Positions 60,737-64,000 of a DNA stretch of 64,000 bases are shown here, one piece after another (position 1 is the first letter of the stretch; each line of letters begins with the position of its first letter). The notes beneath the pieces were generated by a model, which was not told where the DNA came from, ran no database searches, and saw nothing but the letters and a program-made list of their open reading frames with translations. The stretch lies in assembly GCA_023205875.1 (NCBI GenBank), contig CP060772.1, forward strand, positions 310,001-374,000, given 5' to 3'. The translations under genes and the position numbers were made by a program. The DNA is from Chloropicon primus. Its lineage: Eukaryota; Chlorophyta; Chloropicophyceae; Chloropicales; Chloropicaceae.

Positions 60737-62065
60737 ATGGCAACAAAGTTGTTTGCTGATGGTGATGCCATTGTGTTGACGGTGACGACGGCAGAGATGG
60801 CAATGGCGAGTGGAGGACCGTTGGGAGCGTTTCTCGGGAAGGTCATGACATCGTCCCGGGGCGGAAGGGGCGGTGGAATGGAGGAGGCGGAAGCATCTTC
60901 AAGGAAGAGTGTCGGACAGCAGAGGTTCAGGTATGTGACGAGTGTCAAGGGAGGGACGCTTGTGGAGCACACGAGTGGCGAGGGGTCGAGGGAATGGAGT
61001 GGGAAGCTGCTGGAGATGTTCAAGCGATGGTTTCCTTGGTCTCTGTCGAGGGACGTGATCGAGTATGCTTCGGAGGGCGAGGGCGAGGGAGGCGAGGGCG
61101 CGACGACGGCATACCGGAGTCACGAGACCGGCGTCACCAGGGAGGGTCTGAAGCAGTTGGCAAGGCTGATGGGGAAGAGCGAAGGTCAAGGGATCAAGTA
61201 TGGCAACCAAGTTGAGAGTTGCTCGGGTTTTGAGGTCGCGGTCACGATGTTTGGCGACGGCAGCGCACGCATCGAGGCCGGGATTACCTGGAGGGAAGAC
61301 GGGGACGGGGGCGGAAGTGCGGTGGTTTCCATGCCAGGGATGAAGGCGAGGGTGAGCCGGAGGTTGTTTGGCCTCCCCACCTCTTTGTCTGTTGTGGAGG
61401 AGCACGACTTCGACTTGGCATCGACGCGGCAGTCTGAAGAGCCAAACATTTGCGTCGAGTCCTACCTGCCCTCGTACCTTTCTCCTCTCCTCAGCTCCTC
61501 CAAGGTGCAGGTCGGGAACGCGGGGGCGCGCCCTCTCCTGGATGTTGCGGGGGTCGACATTGCTCTCAGTCCCGGCAAGGGTTCGAGCTTGCTTGAGGTT
61601 TGCCTGAACCCTTCCGGGTGGGACAAGGGCTACGTCGACGGCGGCCAAGCACCGCCCTCGGCGAAACTTCTCCTCAGCTACCGCAAGAGCTTTCCGTCCG
61701 TCTTCAGCCTGCCTGCGGATCGAAGCGCCGGGCTCTACTTTCCTTCGAGTTACGTCTACTTGGAGGGGCACAGAAGCCTTGGACAGTTCACGGATTCGCT
61801 GCGAGTCCAGTTTCCTCTGCCCGACGCCTCGATGCCGTACAACGCCTGCATCATCACTTGCACGGTCTTCGCCTTGTGCGTGGGGGTCACTCTCAAGAAC
61901 TTGGGCTACGTGATCAAGCCAGCCAAGGGAGAGGCGGAGGGGAAGAGGAAGGCGCAGAAGCGTTTGAAGCTCCTGGTTAACCTGGTTGTCCTGGTGGCTC
62001 TGGTCGTGGTTGTCCTGGTGGCAGACAGCGAAACGAGGCTCTACATCCAATCACTGGTGGCGTGA
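60737..62065 (+). CDS. PIGT: PIG-T-like GPI transamidase subunit
   Basis: A single exon of 442 residues from ATG 60737. Assignment rests on the C-terminal third: LLLSYRKSFPSVFSLPADRS, AGLYFPSSYVYL, LRVQFPLPDASMPYNACIIT and CTVFALCVGVTLKNLGY. These match the PIG-T pattern of a lumenal beta domain followed by the D-x-SMPYN stretch and a membrane helix. The N-terminal part is divergent and shorter than in animal PIG-T (about 578). It is odd in having a second C-terminal helix (LLVNLVVLVALVVVVLVA), where PIG-T usually has one. The complex attaches GPI anchors to proteins in the ER. A divergent paralogue remains possible. Confidence 0.65.
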   Translation: MATKLFADGDAIVLTVTTAEMAMASGGPLGAFLGKVMTSSRGGRGGGMEEAEASSRKSVGQQRFRYVTSVKGGTLVEHTSGEGSREWSGKLLEMFKRWFPWSLSRDVIEYASEGEGEGGEGATTAYRSHETGVTREGLKQLARLMGKSEGQGIKYGNQVESCSGFEVAVTMFGDGSARIEAGITWREDGDGGGSAVVSMPGMKARVSRRLFGLPTSLSVVEEHDFDLASTRQSEEPNICVESYLPSYLSPLLSSSKVQVGNAGARPLLDVAGVDIALSPGKGSSLLEVCLNPSGWDKGYVDGGQAPPSAKLLLSYRKSFPSVFSLPADRSAGLYFPSSYVYLEGHRSLGQFTDSLRVQFPLPDASMPYNACIITCTVFALCVGVTLKNLGYVIKPAKGEAEGKRKAQKRLKLLVNLVVLVALVVVVLVADSETRLYIQSLVA

Positions 62066-62195
62066 CAGCGAAGAGACGGGGAGAGGAGAGGGGTTTTCTC
62101 ACAATGACATATGACATGTCATCCACAATTATACTTACAACAAAAAACGATACACCTCGATATATATATATATATATCTTGTAGCTTACAAAGTC
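62066..62195. other. Shared 3' region of convergent genes with (TA)n
   Basis: The 130-bp gap between convergent stops holds an alternating (TA)n tract at about 62160-62178 and the surrounding A/T-rich sequence, likely serving as 3' end-processing region for both genes. Confidence 0.5.
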
Positions 62196-63956
62196 CTACT
62201 CTTCCTCGTCGATCTCATTCATCTTTCCAAGACCGAAGAGGCTCATGCTGGCGAGACCCGATGTGGCAGCAACGGAGAGGGTCCTGACCTTTCCCACGGC
62301 CGTCTTTCCATCCTTGGACCGCCGACCGCCGCCACTGAAGTTGAAGGCACTTGACCTACCGCCCGCGGGCCTCTTGTTCAAGATGGACACCCTCTTGCGC
62401 GTCCTGGACTCGGACGACCTCGATGGGTCCACTGTCTGGCTCCGCTTCGGTCTCGTTGGAAGCTCGTCTGGCAAGCTCGCATCACCCTCTTCCATCGCAG
62501 CCAGAGGATTCGCGACATCTGTTGTCAAGCTCTTCTTCTGTTGGGTGACTGCCGGCGATGGCGTTGTCTCCATCCCCGCGTCCGAGAGCGAGCCGGCGTA
62601 CAGTATGATGGACGCCCTTCCCACCGAGGAAGTTCTTCTCATGAGACGCTTCTCGGACTCGGATGTCAAGCCAATGCGCATGGAGTCATCCTCGTCGATT
62701 CTCTCGTCCTCGGTCACGCCACAAACCTCGAGGTCCTCCATGTAAACGTCGTCCTCGTGCCACATGAGGAGACCCATACCGAAGAGCATGACGACCATGC
62801 CGGAGCAAAAGATTCCTATCTGTTGGTTCGACAGGCCATTGAACTCCTGGAAGAACATGCCTCCGTTGCAGATGGCAAAGATGGTCCAGAAGGACTGCAT
62901 GACGGGCACGATGACCAGGGCATCGAACTCCCTCAGGCCGACGTTGATCTGCTTGTCCCAAAAGATGCCTGTCACGATCATGCCAATGATGAACACGTAG
63001 GTCAGCACCCGGTCGAACTGCTGCTCTCCATCGATGGAGAGCCTGATCTGAAGCATCGTGATCTTCGCGAACGTTACGACTTGGGTACCGATGACAGCGG
63101 AATACGCCGCGAAACACAGCGGTCGGAGCGTCTCCACCCTGATGTTGCCTATCCTCGTGAAGACCAAGTCTCCCTTGTCCCTGTTCTTGATGGGAGACAT
63201 ATCCGTCCCGCTGTAATACGTCTCCAGGTTGGACCCCTTCCTGCTCTGCTTCCGGTCATTGCCCTTCTCCTTCTCCTTCCTCATGTTCTCCTCCGTGTCC
63301 AGCTTGAACGCGTAAAAGTCTCCCGTGTAAGTCATGTAGGCCAAGACGCCCAGCACCACCAGAACTCCCAGGTAGGTCAAGTAACTTCGGTCCTGCATGA
63401 GGTCGATGAGCTCGTCGACGGTGTACGTCTTGTTTCCCGAGCCGCTGCTGTTGGCAACGATGCAGATGACGACGCCGGTAATGATGGAGATCGTCCCGAG
63501 GACGTCGTTCAAGCCCAACCTCTCGTGCAGCACAAAGTAACAGAAGATGAGGTTGCTGACGAACTGCACGGAGGACAAGGACGCGAGTACGCTCTGCTTT
63601 CCGAATCCCAGTGAGATGAAGTTCACCACGTTACTCGCCTTGAAGATGATGAACCCGATCTGCCACGACCTCCACTTGTATATCGGAGCTATGCTCGTGC
63701 GCTTCTTGGCAACCTTGCCACCCTTTCCCGTCTCCCCCGCTTTGGCCACGTGGCCAGGCACCTCACTGATCGGATTCAGGACGAAAGTGCTCCTCGAGTT
63801 CTTGTGCCCGTTCATCCCTCCCCCGTCGACCTCCCTCAAGGCCTCCTCCTCCTGTTCTACCATGTTCTGCCGCCTGTTGAACGCCAGCTTGATAATATTG
63901 GTCCCCAAGTTGATACCAACGTTTGCCATGGTGCACATGCATATTCCCAGCAACAT
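62196..63956 (-). CDS. NIPA-like multi-pass membrane protein (putative Mg2+ transporter)
   Basis: 586 residues from ATG 63956 (GCCACCATG context); the frame stays open upstream to the window edge, so an earlier exon is possible. Hydrophobic helices recur: MLLGICMCTMANVGINLG at the start, ASVVN-type NVVNFISLGFGKQS, LSSVQFVSNLIFCYFVLHE, VLGTISIITGVVICIVA, then YLGVLVVLGVLAYMTY and four more in the second half. The order FGKQS...FVLHERLGLNDVLG matches NIPA/DMT transporters. Two long hydrophilic inserts occur (about 40-85 and 225-265), and the last ~170 residues are a Ser/Arg-rich cytosolic tail not found in animal NIPA. NIPA proteins move magnesium across endosomal or plasma membranes. Confidence 0.75.
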   Translation of the reverse strand: MLLGICMCTMANVGINLGTNIIKLAFNRRQNMVEQEEEALREVDGGGMNGHKNSRSTFVLNPISEVPGHVAKAGETGKGGKVAKKRTSIAPIYKWRSWQIGFIIFKASNVVNFISLGFGKQSVLASLSSVQFVSNLIFCYFVLHERLGLNDVLGTISIITGVVICIVANSSGSGNKTYTVDELIDLMQDRSYLTYLGVLVVLGVLAYMTYTGDFYAFKLDTEENMRKEKEKGNDRKQSRKGSNLETYYSGTDMSPIKNRDKGDLVFTRIGNIRVETLRPLCFAAYSAVIGTQVVTFAKITMLQIRLSIDGEQQFDRVLTYVFIIGMIVTGIFWDKQINVGLREFDALVIVPVMQSFWTIFAICNGGMFFQEFNGLSNQQIGIFCSGMVVMLFGMGLLMWHEDDVYMEDLEVCGVTEDERIDEDDSMRIGLTSESEKRLMRRTSSVGRASIILYAGSLSDAGMETTPSPAVTQQKKSLTTDVANPLAAMEEGDASLPDELPTRPKRSQTVDPSRSSESRTRKRVSILNKRPAGGRSSAFNFSGGGRRSKDGKTAVGKVRTLSVAATSGLASMSLFGLGKMNEIDEEE

Positions 63957-64000
63957 GGTGGCCCTTCTTATTGATAACAATTCTATATGGATTGCTCTGG

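Overview
This is a gene-dense, intron-poor nuclear segment of a single-celled eukaryote. Supporting observations are GT-AG introns of mostly 70-220 bp in about a dozen genes, the standard genetic code, no operons or ribosome binding sites, and typical nuclear families (NOP14, NAA15, RBM25, LSM12, PIG-T, strumpellin). A CENPJ/SAS-4 protein and an LC8-type dynein light chain suggest that the organism builds centrioles and cilia. I cannot fix the lineage; an intron-poor protist, for example a stramenopile-like one, is a guess. I saw no virus-like or LTR elements, CRISPR arrays, rRNA or tRNA genes.

Layout from left to right: ZC2HC1-type zinc-finger protein (cut by the left edge), SET/MYND methyltransferase, membrane-anchored unknown, FAD oxidoreductase, acidic unknown with frame problems, small unknown, a minisatellite, large helical unknown, secreted LNR protein, HAD phosphatase, RBM25, LSM12, LC8-like protein, MESD-like chaperone, Golgi glycosyltransferase, fumarylacetoacetase, NOP14, mitochondrial carrier, CENPJ, a giant four-module lectin-like membrane protein, strumpellin (WASHC5), TraB protein, NAA15, threonine dehydrogenase, an 87-residue three-exon protein, a rhodanese lacking its catalytic cysteine, isovaleryl-CoA dehydrogenase, a GTPBP1-like GTPase, PIG-T-like protein and a NIPA-like transporter. 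Genes often converge with only 30-135 bp between stop codons. Three enzymes belong to mitochondrial or cytosolic amino-acid breakdown (tyrosine, threonine, leucine). Several other genes serve the secretory pathway (MESD, glycosyltransferase, PIG-T, LNR and lectin-like proteins).

The most unusual feature is in the spacers. A conserved box (core GATCTTTCCNNNGANNCCTC, followed about 10 bases later by a block like AATGGCGTCCTGGTGAAG) occurs more than 30 times, on both strands. In front of about 20 genes it points toward the start codon. Many copies sit inside 160-215 bp blocks that begin GTGAGN, carry a CTGAY-like site and end YAG, so they look like introns in 5' leaders. One such block lies inside the GTPase coding region. 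Some blocks are near-identical at distant sites in opposite orientation. This looks like a dispersed, intron-like, possibly promoter-carrying repeat family. The spacers also hold several minisatellites, one of which repeats intron-like borders in every unit.
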